Shown: positions 1 through 13,476 of the stretch, piece after piece
Position numbering within the stretch: position 1 is the stretch's first letter
Layout: each line of letters begins with the position of its first letter
NCBI RefSeq assembly: GCF_023078275.1
Contig: NC_062977.1
Location: forward strand, 5,043,118-5,107,117
Direction of reading: 5' to 3'
DNA length: 64,000 bases
From: Leguminivora glycinivorella
Lineage: Eukaryota > Arthropoda > Insecta > Lepidoptera > Tortricidae
Notes under the pieces: generated by a model
What the model was told of the DNA's origin: nothing
Databases searched by the model: none
The model's input: only the letters and a program-made list of their open reading frames with translations
Program-made: the position numbers and the translations under genes

Positions 1-461
1 TTGGTTGACAATAGCAGTAGCTCAGCTAGAGTAGAAACAGTGGTCCTTGTAGTCCTTCCAGGTGCAACGATGTAGATAATAAATACATAAACATAAAAAA
101 GGTTTTTGGTAAAAAATCCCCAACTCCTACTTGTGACTCCTGTCGCACGAGAAGCGTCGGATAAGCCGAAGTGACTCTAAAGTTATGGAATTTAATCTAA
201 TAAAATCTGAATGCTAAAACTAACGCTTCCTATACTAGGTGGGGTATGGAGTCTCCCTAAACCAATCACTGTGGGAAAGTCCCTTGATTGGGCTTCCTAA
301 TCCCTACCTCCCTATTCTTAGGAGTATAAGACTCAGCGAATGGCTAGAAAACGTTTCACAATTCCTAATGGTATTCCGATGATTGAAACGTCAAGTATTC
401 ACCAGAAACCCCTACCTACTTCATTTCACTCTAAGCTAATCCCATAACCCATTCCCAAAAG

Positions 462-818
462 CTGTAAGCTTTGATGGCAGATCCGTAGATCAATTTATAC
501 CCTTAGGTAATAAATGCAATAGGCCTTAGCCTTAACATGACCTTAGTCAAACTGTAAGCCTTGATGGCAGATCCGTAGATCATTTTTACCCTTAGGTAAT
601 AATTGTAATAGGCCTTAGCCTTAATATGACCTTAGTCAGACTGTAAGCTTTGATGGCAGATCCGTAGATCATTTTTACCCTTAGGTAATAATTGTAATAG
701 GCCTTAGCCTTAATATGACCTTAGTCAGACTGTAAGCTTTGATGGCAGATCCGTAGATCAATTTTACCCTTAGGTAATAATTGTAATAGGCCTTAGCCTT
801 ATTATGACCTTAGTCAGG
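462..818. repeat. 89-90 bp tandem repeat, 4 units (left LTR)
   Basis: Units begin CTGTAAGC at 462, 552, 641 and 730. Each contains the short palindromes GATCCGTAGATC and TTACCTAAGG-type sequence. The same array occurs at 9136-9492 in the other LTR. Confidence 0.9.
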
Positions 819-1249
819 AATACAATTCATTAGGTATAAGTTGCGCGAATCGACTGTTTCTATTATACAGTACGACTCCTAACTCTGCGTTCCGCTCGGT
901 TAGTGCACTTAAACCATAAAATGTCCACCTGAACATTATGTCAAACAGCAGCGAAGAAATAACATAGATCTTACTTCGTGCCATCAAAATGAACTGATAT
1001 TTCATATCAAACAGCAGTGAAGAAATAATAAAGATCTTACTTCGTGCCATCAAAATGAACTGATATTTCATAAATGTTAAAAAACATTATCAAAATTAAT
1101 TTCAATCAAATATTCAAAATCTTCTAAGTAGAAACAGCTAATAATAATATAGAAAAGAAAATAATATAGATGATAAAATTATACCAATGATGTTATTCAA
1201 CATACGAGAGAGAGGATTGTCCACATATGGACTTTTTAGGAATATGGTG

Positions 1250-2190
1250 CATAATGTATTCATTATATTTCAGTAATGCAATAATTCTATGTTAACTCAT
1301 CTAACTTCTCGTTAATATTGATGAGTAACATTTGTTCACATTAAATATATTATTTGGGACATAATTCCCCATAAAGAACTTTTAGTAATATGTTGCATAG
1401 TGTATTCATCATATTTCAGTAATGCAATAAGTCTATGGTAACTCATCTAATTTGTTGTTAATATTGACGAGTAACATTTGTACACATTAAATATATTATT
1501 TGTGACATAATTCCCTATATTCAATATATTTCAGTAATGCAATAAGTCTATGTTAACTCATCGTATTTGTTGTTTATATTGACGAGTAACATTTGTACAC
1601 ATTAAATATATCATTTGGGACATAATTCCCCATATTCATTATATTTGAGTAATGCAATAAGTCTGTGTTAACTCATCTAATTTGTTGTTAATATTGACGA
1701 GTAACATTTGTACACATTAAATATATTATTTGTGACATAATTCCCTATATTCAATATATTTCAGTAATGCAATAAGTCTATGTTAACTCATCGTATTTGT
1801 TGTTTATATTGACGAGTAACATTTGTACACATTAAATATATCATTTGGGACATAATTCCCCATATTCATTATATTTGAGTAATGCAATAAGTCTGTGTTA
1901 ACTCATCGTATTCGTTGTTTATATTGACGAGTAACATTTGTACACATTAAATATATTATTTATGACATAAATCCCTATATTCAATATATTTCAGTAATGC
2001 AATAAGTCTATGTTAACTCATCGTATTTGTTGTTTATATTGACGAGTAACATTTGTACACATTAAATATATCATTTGGGACATAATTCCCCATATTCATT
2101 ATATTTCAGTAATGCAATAAGTCTATGTTAACTCATCGTATTTGTTGTTTATATTGACGAGTAACATTTGTACTCATTAAATATATTATG
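1250..2190. repeat. 115 bp tandem array, 8 units, alternating subtypes (left LTR)
   Basis: Units with CAGTAATGCA or GAGTAATGCA start at 1271, 1417, 1532, 1647, 1762, 1877, 1992 and 2107. After a 146 bp first step the period is exactly 115 bp. From 1532 to 1992 the two subtypes alternate, giving a 230 bp higher-order period. Each unit includes TTGACGAGTAACATTTGTAC. Confidence 0.9.
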
Positions 2191-2354
2191 TGTACTCAAA
2201 TAGTAATCAAAATACATAATAAACAAAATAATCATCTAATCACATGATATTATGATATAGTTATTTCCTTAGGAAAACATCGTAAAGTCACTTCTTTTAT
2301 CAAACCGTAATTCAGAACACTAAACAAAAAAAATATCACTCTCTTCTTTACTTT

Positions 2355-2411
2355 ACACTCAGTCAATTTGTGTAAGAATGTCCAATAATATTTATTTATT
2401 TATTTATTTAT
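2355..2411 (+). mobile_element. SINE tail fragment inside the LTR (also at 11029-11085)
   Basis: The sequence around TGTAAGAATGTCC followed by (ATTT)n is the 3' end of the tRNA-derived SINE seen in full at 34418-34683. It shows that the LTR has accumulated pieces of other elements. Confidence 0.65.
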
Positions 2412-2570
2412 CATCTTTAAATTTATACTACAAGATTATCAAGATTGCTTAGTCTTGCTTTAATTCATAATCAAAGGTAAAACTGCTTAATTGTAAATCA
2501 AATCAAATCAAATCAAATAATTTACCTATTAGCGTTGGAATATAAGCGTTCTCTTTTAACAACCGCTTTA

Positions 2571-2620
2571 CATCAGGCGGGCCGTATGCTTGTTTGCCAC
2601 TGACGTAGTATAAAAAATAC
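2571..2620 (-). repeat. Dispersed-repeat fragment inside the LTR (also at ~11250-11299)
   Basis: The stretch containing CCGTATGCTTGTTTGCCAC is the reverse complement of the left end of the repeat at 45017-45480. Confidence 0.6.
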
Positions 2621-4298
2621 GTATAATTGAATGACACTTAATTACTTACTTAACGTACATATCATTCAAAATAACTTTTAAATCCAAATAAACACAGCAA
2701 CAACACGCCCAGTATAAGTTGAACCCGACGCGCACAGTTATCCACTACTAAACACAGTGTAATTTAGGATGGCCGTCCGCCTCGCGTCGAGTCATCGCGA
2801 GTCGCAACAATCCGCCATTTTGAAACTTGAAGGTCAAAACCCAATGCTCGCCGGCGGCCCGCGATTATCTAGTAGTGAATCAGTAACGTTACGTCACGGG
2901 AATAATTCGCATGTCATTTTCGCTCGGTTTAACGCGATGCCTTTTTAATCTAAATTGTTTGTAATTGATACATAACGATAGGCAAATACTTAAACTACGT
3001 GGTGAAAGTATACTTGCAATAACAGTGTAATAATGAACTAAAATTATAACCGCGAAGATCTAATCTTACGTACTTTGTAGACTTGTCACAGAGCCGGGAT
3101 GTAGAGTAGATCTTTAAATTATCAACACTTTATTAACTTTTTGTGTATGTGAAAAATAATGGAAAGCAATAAGCATTGTGTTATAAACTGTGTTTGTGTC
3201 TTAGTGAATTGGTTAGTGAAATATTTACACTATAAAAGCAAGCTAGTGTCCCGATGGATTGTAAATGTAAAAAGGTATGTAGCTAAAATAGTTTTATTGC
3301 AATTACGTACTTAAAGCGGGGTTCTTTAGTTTATGCCATACGAACTATATAGTATTATTTAAATAACACACATAAAAATGCCAATGAAAACCGTCACGTA
3401 ATTAATTATGTAGTTCACTTGCGCACTAAAATTATTAAAGAATAATTAATACCTGTTTTCTTAATGTCAGAAGGTCTTCTTTATGTCGCCTTCGATGGCT
3501 AGCTCCTTCATTCTTCATAACTGTTCTATTGGCTTACTCACTAAACCTCCTTATTCTGAACTATGCAAACCTTAGCTCCAGCCTCCTCCGTAGTCACAAA
3601 GTACTTCTTCAAGCTTCTCGAATCAAATTACCTATTCTTTTAATGTTATGTCTTCAACGTTCCCGAACCTAATGACCCCATCTGACGCTGCGCTCAGAGT
3701 TTTATTCCCCCGAATATGACGCATGCGCTGTTCTTGGTGACGCTCCCCAAACGCCCGGGACGCGATTCTCTAGCGTCTCATTGGTTGAAGTTTTTCGTCC
3801 AAAGTTCCGCTTTCCTCGATAACAACGCTTACGGCAATAGTGTAAGGAATGTTTGATTTTGTAAATTACGCTAACTTTCATATTTTTATCCCGATTTACT
3901 GCTTTCCTCGATAATAACGCTTTTGGCAACAGTTTTAGAAATGTTGATCTTTGTAAATTATGTACGTTTGAATTCCGGGAATAATTATTATTTTTCTATC
4001 GTGTGATCTCCCCAGCGTGGCCTTGTGCTGCGGGTAGCAACAGTGATCGTTGTGCGAAATGTGCGTGCCCAAATTCCGAGAATTGTTATTTTCAATTTCC
4101 TGGAATTTTTGTTTCTAAGCATATTTAATTTTACAAATACTGTATTCAAATAGTGTAACTATTTGATTAGAATATTACTTATTATGAAATCATACAACAC
4201 AACATTAACATAGACAATTGTCTAAAAGAAACAAAGTCAGATTATTCAAATAATTATATACATAGATTTGTAAGAGGCGAGGACATCGGGTCGTTACA

Positions 4299-4312
4299 AT
4301 TGCCCCCACATT
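4299..4312 (-). other. Polypurine-tract-like sequence
   Basis: On the minus strand the sequence TGTGGGGGCAAT lies immediately before the 3' LTR start (TGTAACGA). It is G-rich rather than purely purine. Position and composition fit a plus-strand primer. Confidence 0.55.
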
Positions 4313-7300
4313 TGTGCATAGAGAATGGTTTCTCAAACCTGACTCGGAGCACAAATGTTTTTATTCAAAATGAGATATCGTTGTCTTAACCCTTTAATTC
4401 CGGTAAAATATGATATGTTTCTGGGATGAGTACTTCGGTAAATTAAACCTCTATATGAGAGCCGCTCCAACTAATTCCTGAATTGTCTAGGAAACTAAAT
4501 ATCTATTTCGGTATCCATTTTTGGTTATCTTTAAAAACTAAGACAAATTCTTTTTGAACTAGCCTTTTGAATGACAAATCCTTAGATTCAACTGCCATAT
4601 AGTGTGAAATGTGTTGAATGGTTTGGCCATGGCCATCGATAGTTGTCCGAGATTCCAAACTATAAATTCTATATGCATGTGATACTCCACTTTCCTAGTA
4701 TCGCGGATTTATCACCTGACATCGTGTTACACTAGTCAGTGCTAGAATTGTTTGACTTCCAGGGTAACTTTTATGTTAGTATGTAGTATTATAAGAATGG
4801 AATGATGATTCCAAAGTCTGCCATTCTCGAGGCCAGTGTTAATTATGATTCAACTTTTGTGAACAAAACTTATTTTGATTTAATAATTCTCCTAGATAGA
4901 GAGAAATATAGTAAATAATTTGATTAATCAAAAATAACCAGCAAAATAAATTCAGTTATTGAAATTTTCAATTTCCCCTTTTCGTAGTTGTGGTGAGTAA
5001 AAGTGACCAATATTCAAAGGAATCTCACTGATCCAGCACGAATTATGAACTTAATGGTTATCCAGACACATGAGTCAAATTGCCACCAGCCAGAATTCCC
5101 ATTCCAATAAAGCATTTGGTTGTGAATCAAATGTACCCTAATGGTAAAATCTTTGCATCCTCATATGGGTAGTTAAATCACATTGCACGATTAGGTAACC
5201 CGCTATCTACATTGCCCAGATATTATGAACCTACAAAAATCTCTTTACTAGAATGAAAAAGCCTTTCAATTTCTCAGGTAACCACCGACAATTGTTCTCC
5301 CCATAGTTCGAAAAACCAGTCCACAACTCAATACTAGTCAATAATTTTCCTCCTTTCTCGGCATATGTCCTATGTATATTTATAAGAGTAATCAGACAAT
5401 CAATATTTCAATCTTATTGATAATGTTAAGTCACATTTTATGACAAACAAAATTATCTGATTTATCCCATAAAGACACAGGGTGTGTGTTTAGTTCGTTT
5501 ATTAGCGGCATGTAGAGTATGTTGTTACCAAAAGAATGTACCTGTAAAAGGTATAAATTATTTATCCTAACACATAACTCTCGTGATAACAAGTTTGTGT
5601 AACCCTTTCCCCATTCTAAAATTCCAATAACTGCCGTCACTATTCTCAAACTTGCAAACATGAGGAAACCCTTCATATCTTCAAACGACTCTTCATCCAT
5701 TCATCTAGCTAAACCTCTCTTCTTTCTATTATGCGAATTTCATCTATACTACTCGTTCAGATTTCATCCTTCCTCATACGCCCAATTTTACTGTTTCTGA
5801 CATACCTGCAAGTCCACTTAGATAATGACAGTAAAAATAATGTATGATATCATAATTAAAAAGCTCTCTCTTTTTCCTGTTGCTATTTAAATTTTCCAAA
5901 TTGATCAGAAATTTAAAATAATATACATACTTATATCATAAGTATAGGTACCTACTATATTTTTCTTTAATTTATGAATCGCTCTCCTTTTAGTGTTTTC
6001 CTGTACCCAAATAATTGTAACAGTAGCTATGATTAATTCGGGATTCTTTTGTTTCAGCGTAACGTTTTCAGTATAAGTTCGACTTGAATTAAAATTGTGA
6101 AACATATTAATTTTATACTTTATAGTCTACTCTCAATTATTGATAGATAAACGTTTCTCTAATAAATATTTCAAAAGATATGTTAATGAAAGTTACTTCG
6201 TAATAAAACTTGCCCCCATGACATCGCAAGTTTTACACTATTAACTAACTCTTATAAAATGATAATTCAAAAATATAAAACTACTACGACTTGTTTTTAA
6301 AATAATTTTATGATATAAGCCCATTATATTATATTTACGATGATGATGATGAAGTTAACTTAATTAAGTTAATCAGAAACAAGAATAACATACACATACA
6401 CTTACAATGTATCTGTTGCATGCACAAACTATTTACTTGCAATTATAATTGCTGGCAATATGGGCCCCCTGCTAACTGAATTTAGTTTACCAGTTGAGGC
6501 AAACAAAAACAAAAATAACATACATACACATACATTTACATTGTCCATACAACTGATTTCTTTATACTTTGACCTATTTGCCCCCTTGTTAACTAAACTT
6601 TGTCATCTGTCATTGAATAATCATATACGTCGAATAACTATTCCTAAATTCCCAAATTAGATGCCGATTAAACTGAAATTATTGCACTACTTTCTTCCTT
6701 CAAGCTATCTTTAGATTTTGATGACATTAAAAGACTATAAAAATAGAAAATGATGGTATTCAGGAACCATAAAAATAGGAAATGCTTAACAGTGATTATT
6801 GATTGGTTTTAGATTTGAAATTGTAAATTGGAAACAATTGTAAATTTCTAAACAGAGGTTATTGCTAAGTTGGTATTCAAATCTAAATAATTATTCACGT
6901 CATCGATTTTGATAAAATTGAATAGATGGTAAATAAATTCTAAGTGATTCCAAACATACATACATACAAACAACCAACTCTGAAAATTAAACCCTTTTAA
7001 GTTTAATATTGATTTCTTTTTCTCACTCTTTAACCTTTTAATGAAAGTTTATTTAAGTTTGTGAAATTGGTGTAGAATGACAATAATGACACTATTAACA
7101 TTTACCTGACTTGATTATCTGTGTCTTACTGACAGGTACAATGAGTTAAACTTTGACACCACTAGATCCTCCGATCTCTACATATTTTTTTTTTATATTT
7201 TACCAAAACATACAAATATGAAATAATCGAACACGATATGATAGTAGTCAAACAGAGTAGTGAAATTATTGCGTAACTGAGTCGACACATCGTAAAATTC

Positions 7301-8160
7301 CTAAAATGTGAAAAATATTTTTCTTTGAAATGCAATATTACGTATACTTGATTCAAAATAATAAACTAATAATTATGATCCGACAAGTAATTACTTTAGT
7401 TTAAAGGACTATTTAAAATTGAAATATTTTGCTAAATCACTCGTCTCTAAATATATTATTTATAAATGTCCTCTTGTATGTAAAGATCATAATTTTCATA
7501 GAATTGTTAATTGAAAAGCTGAATTGTTTTATGTCTCTCGTTTTCAAGAATAGCTACGACAAACTAACACAAGTAATCTTCTCAAATAAAAGTAGAAATA
7601 TCAAAACGACAACTATGCAGTAGAATTATCCACAGAAAAATTCCATTGTAATCGAATACAATATAAATCCGGTAAGATAAATATATAAAGTTACGTAAGT
7701 AAACACGAATAAGAAATATTACAAACATGCTCACTTACCTTGATAAAATATAAACTGCTATATTATAGTCTGGCTTCATTTATCTACTTACCAATTGTTG
7801 TTACTTTTAATATCTTTTGCCTGATATCTTCTTCATTTTGAGACTCCTAGCTTTCCTATACTATGTATGAGGAAGAAAATAATGGAATAACATCACAGTA
7901 TATAGCTTCAATTAACCTGCCCCCACTTTTAGTAAACTCTTGACCCATCTTTTCACAAGAACAAGGTTAGTAATGTAGACCTAAAAATATAAAAACAATG
8001 TTAGAAAGGTAATAATAAATATGCAACTCTCAACTCTTTGCATCCGTAACACGGCAACAAATTGTGACACTCGCGTGCCACTAGCAAAACAGAGACACAA
8101 ACAAATCGAAACACATTTAAATACATCCTACTAATGGTAATAATTTAAGTTTAGTAAATA

Positions 8161-8184
8161 ATAATCCTGGTCACGGCACCAAAT
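8161..8184 (-). other. Primer-binding-site-like sequence
   Basis: Directly after the 5' LTR the minus strand reads ATTTGGTGCCGTGACCAGG. The TGG start followed by a GC-rich stretch fits complementarity to a tRNA 3' end (...GGCACCA). The particular tRNA was not identified. Confidence 0.5.
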
Positions 8185-9135
8185 TGTAAAAGCCCCCTCG
8201 CCCCACCTAAACGTTACCTCAAACCCAAAGACCCACTGACCCAATAACTAATCTAAATCTCAAGGAACCCTAAAAGCAAATCTACTTTAACTATCTGTCT
8301 CTGTCTTGCATTTAAACGTATGGCCATAAAAGTGATGTGATCGTCTAGTAAGTGATAGAACCCCGTAGTTGTGCGTAGTAACCCCTGGTTCTTTAACAAG
8401 GAGGAGAGTTGCATACCTTACAAAACTGTAATTTAATGAAACTAAGATAATTAATTAAAGGTAATTTACTATAAAGTTTTAGATCTTAGAAAGTTAGATT
8501 ATATTAAAGTTAGGATATTATAAGAAGTAGATAAATAACGGAAGCAAAGTAACAAAGAACATGTTTTAATCAATGTAATATAACAAACAAAACGATAATT
8601 TAGTTAAGTAATCATTCATGTATTTGTACTATACTGCAGAATCTGGATACTGGAACTCTCGTCAGTCGTTGGAGTTGGTTGACAATAGCAGTAGCTCAGC
8701 TAGAGTAGAAACAGTGGTCCTTGTAGTCCTTCCAGGTGCAACGATGTAGATAATAAATACATAAACATAAAAAAGGTTTTTGGTAAAAAATCCCCAACTC
8801 CTACTTGTGACTCCTGTCGCACGAGAAGCGTCGGATAAGCCGAAGTGACTCTAAAGTTATGGAATTTAATCTAATAAAATCTGAATGCTAAAACTAACGC
8901 TTCCTATACTAGGTGGGGTATGGAGTCTCCCTAAACCAATCACTGTGGGAAAGTCCCTTGATTGGGCTTCCTAATCCCTACCTCCCTATTCTTAGGAGTA
9001 TAAGACTCAGCGAATGGCTAGAAAACGTTTCACAATTCCTAATGGTATTCCGATGATTGAAACGTCAAGTATTCACCAGAAACCCCTACCTACTTCATTT
9101 CACTCTAAGCTAATCCCATAACCCATTCCCAAAAG

Positions 9136-9492
9136 CTGTAAGCTTTGATGGCAGATCCGTAGATCAATTTATACCCTTAGGTAATAAATGCAATAGGCCT
9201 TAGCCTTAACATGACCTTAGTCAAACTGTAAGCCTTGATGGCAGATCCGTAGATCATTTTTACCCTTAGGTAATAATTGTAATAGGCCTTAGCCTTAATA
9301 TGACCTTAGTCAGACTGTAAGCTTTGATGGCAGATCCGTAGATCATTTTTACCCTTAGGTAATAATTGTAATAGGCCTTAGCCTTAATATGACCTTAGTC
9401 AGACTGTAAGCTTTGATGGCAGATCCGTAGATCAATTTTACCCTTAGGTAATAATTGTAATAGGCCTTAGCCTTATTATGACCTTAGTCAGG
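9136..9492. repeat. 89-90 bp tandem repeat, 4 units (right LTR)
   Basis: Same array as 462-818, with the same number and order of units. Confidence 0.9.
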
Positions 9493-9923
9493 AATACAAT
9501 TCATTAGGTATAAGTTGCGCGAATCGACTGTTTCTATTATACAGTACGACTCCTAACTCTGCGTTCCGCTCGGTTAGTGCACTTAAACCATAAAATGTCC
9601 ACCTGAACATTATGTCAAACAGCAGCGAAGAAATAACATAGATCTTACTTCGTGCCATCAAAATGAACTGATATTTCATATCAAACAGCAGTGAAGAAAT
9701 AATAAAGATCTTACTTCGTGCCATCAAAATGAACTGATATTTCATAAATGTTAAAAAACATTATCAAAATTAATTTCAATCAAATATTCAAAATCTTCTA
9801 AGTAGAAACAGCTAATAATAATATAGAAAAGAAAATAATATAGATGATAAAATTATACCAATGATGTTATTCAACATACGAGAGAGAGGATTGTCCACAT
9901 ATGGACTTTTTAGGAATATGGTG

Positions 9924-10864
9924 CATAATGTATTCATTATATTTCAGTAATGCAATAATTCTATGTTAACTCATCTAACTTCTCGTTAATATTGATGAGT
10001 AACATTTGTTCACATTAAATATATTATTTGGGACATAATTCCCCATAAAGAACTTTTAGTAATATGTTGCATAGTGTATTCATCATATTTCAGTAATGCA
10101 ATAAGTCTATGGTAACTCATCTAATTTGTTGTTAATATTGACGAGTAACATTTGTACACATTAAATATATTATTTGTGACATAATTCCCTATATTCAATA
10201 TATTTCAGTAATGCAATAAGTCTATGTTAACTCATCGTATTTGTTGTTTATATTGACGAGTAACATTTGTACACATTAAATATATCATTTGGGACATAAT
10301 TCCCCATATTCATTATATTTGAGTAATGCAATAAGTCTGTGTTAACTCATCTAATTTGTTGTTAATATTGACGAGTAACATTTGTACACATTAAATATAT
10401 TATTTGTGACATAATTCCCTATATTCAATATATTTCAGTAATGCAATAAGTCTATGTTAACTCATCGTATTTGTTGTTTATATTGACGAGTAACATTTGT
10501 ACACATTAAATATATCATTTGGGACATAATTCCCCATATTCATTATATTTGAGTAATGCAATAAGTCTGTGTTAACTCATCGTATTCGTTGTTTATATTG
10601 ACGAGTAACATTTGTACACATTAAATATATTATTTATGACATAAATCCCTATATTCAATATATTTCAGTAATGCAATAAGTCTATGTTAACTCATCGTAT
10701 TTGTTGTTTATATTGACGAGTAACATTTGTACACATTAAATATATCATTTGGGACATAATTCCCCATATTCATTATATTTCAGTAATGCAATAAGTCTAT
10801 GTTAACTCATCGTATTTGTTGTTTATATTGACGAGTAACATTTGTACTCATTAAATATATTATG
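9924..10864. repeat. 115 bp tandem array, 8 units (right LTR)
   Basis: Same array as 1250-2190. The unit number is unchanged between the LTRs, which is notable for a tandem repeat and fits a very young insertion. Confidence 0.9.
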
Positions 10865-12976
10865 TGTACTCAAATAGTAATCAAAATACATAATAAACAA
10901 AATAATCATCTAATCACATGATATTATGATATAGTTATTTCCTTAGGAAAACATCGTAAAGTCACTTCTTTTATCAAACCGTAATTCAGAACACTAAACA
11001 AAAAAAATATCACTCTCTTCTTTACTTTACACTCAGTCAATTTGTGTAAGAATGTCCAATAATATTTATTTATTTATTTATTTATCATCTTTAAATTTAT
11101 ACTACAAGATTATCAAGATTGCTTAGTCTTGCTTTAATTCATAATCAAAGGTAAAACTGCTTAATTGTAAATCAAATCAAATCAAATCAAATCAAATAAT
11201 TTACCTATTAGCGTTGGAATATAAGCGTTCTCTTTTAACAACCGCTTTACATCAGGCGGGCCGTATGCTTGTTTGCCACTGACGTAGTATAAAAAATACG
11301 TATAATTGAATGACACTTAATTACTTACTTAACGTACATATCATTCAAAATAACTTTTAAATCCAAATAAACACAGCAACAACACGCCCAGTATAAGTTG
11401 AACCCGACGCGCACAGTTATCCACTACTAAACACAGTGTAATTTAGGATGGCCGTCCGCCTCGCGTCGAGTCATCGCGAGTCGCAACAATCCGCCATTTT
11501 GAAACTTGAAGGTCAAAACCCAATGCTCGCCGGCGGCCCGCGATTATCTAGTAGTGAATCAGTAACGTTACGTCACGGGAATAATTCGCATGTCATTTTC
11601 GCTCGGTTTAACGCGATGCCTTTTTAATCTAAATTGTTTGTAATTGATACATAACGATAGGCAAATACTTAAACTACGTGGTGAAAGTATACTTGCAATA
11701 ACAGTGTAATAATGAACTAAAATTATAACCGCGAAGATCTAATCTTACGTACTTTGTAGACTTGTCACAGAGCCGGGATGTAGAGTAGATCTTTAAATTA
11801 TCAACACTTTATTAACTTTTTGTGTATGTGAAAAATAATGGAAAGCAATAAGCATTGTGTTATAAACTGTGTTTGTGTCTTAGTGAATTGGTTAGTGAAA
11901 TATTTACACTATAAAAGCAAGCTAGTGTCCCGATGGATTGTAAATGTAAAAAGGTATGTAGCTAAAATAGTTTTATTGCAATTACGTACTTAAAGCGGGG
12001 TTCTTTAGTTTATGCCATACGAACTATATAGTATTATTTAAATAACACACATAAAAATGCCAATGAAAACCGTCACGTAATTAATTATGTAGTTCACTTG
12101 CGCACTAAAATTATTAAAGAATAATTAATACCTGTTTTCTTAATGTCAGAAGGTCTTCTTTATGTCGCCTTCGATGGCTAGCTCCTTCATTCTTCATAAC
12201 TGTTCTATTGGCTTACTCACTAAACCTCCTTATTCTGAACTATGCAAACCTTAGCTCCAGCCTCCTCCGTAGTCACAAAGTACTTCTTCAAGCTTCTCGA
12301 ATCAAATTACCTATTCTTTTAATGTTATGTCTTCAACGTTCCCGAACCTAATGACCCCATCTGACGCTGCGCTCAGAGTTTTATTCCCCGAATATGACGC
12401 ATGCGCTGTTCTTGGTGACGCTCCCCAAACGCCCGGGACGCGATTCTCTAGCGTCTCATTGGTTGAAGTTTTTCGTCCAAAGTTCCGCTTTCCTCGATAA
12501 CAACGCTTACGGCAATAGTGTAAGGAATGTTTGATTTTGTAAATTACGCTAACTTTCATATTTTTATCCCGATTTACTGCTTTCCTCGATAATAACGCTT
12601 TTGGCAACAGTTTTAGAAATGTTGATCTTTGTAAATTATGTACGTTTGAATTCCGGGAATAATTATTATTTTTCTATCGTGTGATCTCCCCAGCGTGGCC
12701 TTGTGCTGCGGGTAGCAACAGTGATCGTTGTGCGAAATGTGCGTGCCCAAATTCCGAGAATTGTTATTTTCAATTTCCTGGAATTTTTGTTTCTAAGCAT
12801 ATTTAATTTTACAAATACTGTATTCAAATAGTGTAACTATTTGATTAGAATATTACTTATTATGAAATCATACAACACAACATTAACATAGACAATTGTC
12901 TAAAAGAAACAAAGTCAGATTATTCAAATAATTATATACATAGATTTGTAAGAGGCGAGGACATCGGGTCGTTACA

Positions 12977-13476
12977 CTATCTCGCGGCGACATACTCTCA
13001 CGGCCATCATGAGCTAAGCCTACTGTGTATGCATATATACCTACACAAACTTTAAACGAAAATAATTAATCGTTGTCAGAATTAGTGCCAAGGTTGTTAA
13101 AGTTTCTGACCACAGCATTCCAAGCCAAACAGCTACGTTTATGATTTACTGTAACCAAGTACGGCTTGCCATGCAATTTATGTTTCATATTAGGTATATT
13201 ATTTTTATATTACGTTGCAACTGACCTGATTTAAACTTGTGTACAGATTGGTACAAATGTTGGAACTATATTAGGTACTATATTCTCTGAGCTTAGATAG
13301 TCAACATAACTTAGTGTTGATCCATACGAAAACTTGGTATTACGTATTTATCTTGATAAAGTACTTGCCATAGTTCCTCATGACTTGATTATACATTACT
13401 TAGTGTATATAATATATAGATTTTTTTGTGCGTTGTCAACAAAATAAATGTTTAACCAATAATTTTCTTTCTACAG
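12977..13476 (+). other. Intron sequence of the fringe-type gene
   Basis: Unique-looking AT-rich DNA between the right LTR and the first visible fringe exon. It ends in a pyrimidine tract and the acceptor TTTCTACAG at 13468-13476. I see no upstream fringe exon here. Confidence 0.6.

Larger units (their letters stand above)
1..4298 (-). repeat. 3' LTR of the LARD-like element (partial)
   Basis: This copy corresponds to 8675-12976. It ends at 4298 with TCGTTACA on the + strand, which on the element strand is the LTR start (TGTAACGA). It differs from the right copy by one fewer ATCAA unit near 2500 and one extra C near 3710. Its short open frames are repeated in the other copy and are not genes. 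Confidence 0.85.
4299..8184 (-). other. Non-coding interior of the LARD-like element
   Basis: AT-rich DNA of 3.9 kb with no recognisable retroviral-type domain on either strand; the open frames here are 64-89 codons and look random. The + strand contains several TGCCCCC motifs (4301, 6211, 6579 and 7919), which read GGGGGCA on the element strand like the terminal polypurine tract. Confidence 0.6.
1..12976 (-). mobile_element. LARD-like non-autonomous LTR retrotransposon, left end cut by window
   Basis: Two direct repeats flank a 3886 bp interior. The right LTR is complete (8185-12976, 4792 bp). The left LTR (1-4298) matches it at an offset of 8674-8678, so about 490 bp of it lie outside the window and the whole element should be ~13.5 kb. 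On the minus strand each LTR starts TGTAACGACC and ends CTTTTACA. The 5' LTR is followed by a primer-binding-site-like stretch and the 3' LTR is preceded by a G-rich tract. No gag, protease, reverse transcriptase or integrase frame is present; the longest open frames are under 100 codons. LTRs of this size around a long non-coding interior are the pattern named LARD in plants. In the stretches I compared the LTRs differ only by two small indels, which suggests a recent insertion. The parent family (Gypsy or Bel/Pao) is not identifiable from what is visible. Confidence 0.85.
8185..12976 (-). repeat. 5' LTR of the LARD-like element (complete, 4792 bp)
   Basis: It is bounded by TGTAAAAGCC at 8185 and GTTACA at 12976 on the + strand, the usual TG...CA ends. 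Within it lie an 89 bp tandem array, a 115 bp tandem array, a SINE tail, and a GC-richer stretch near 11430-11580 and 12360-12500 that could hold the promoter. The 5 bp after it (CTATC, 12977-12981) should be the target duplication, but the partner flank is outside the window. Confidence 0.85.

Noticed and set aside
814..1071. 85-codon minus-strand frame present in both LTRs
   Set aside because: It arises from a short internal duplication (two near-identical halves); no family features, and identical in both copies because the LTRs are identical.
3702..3929. 75-codon frame in the left LTR, 98 codons in the right LTR (12311-12607)
   Set aside because: A 1 bp indel between LTRs changes its length, and it is formed by repeated CCTCGATAA-AACGCTT blocks; no sign of selection on a protein.
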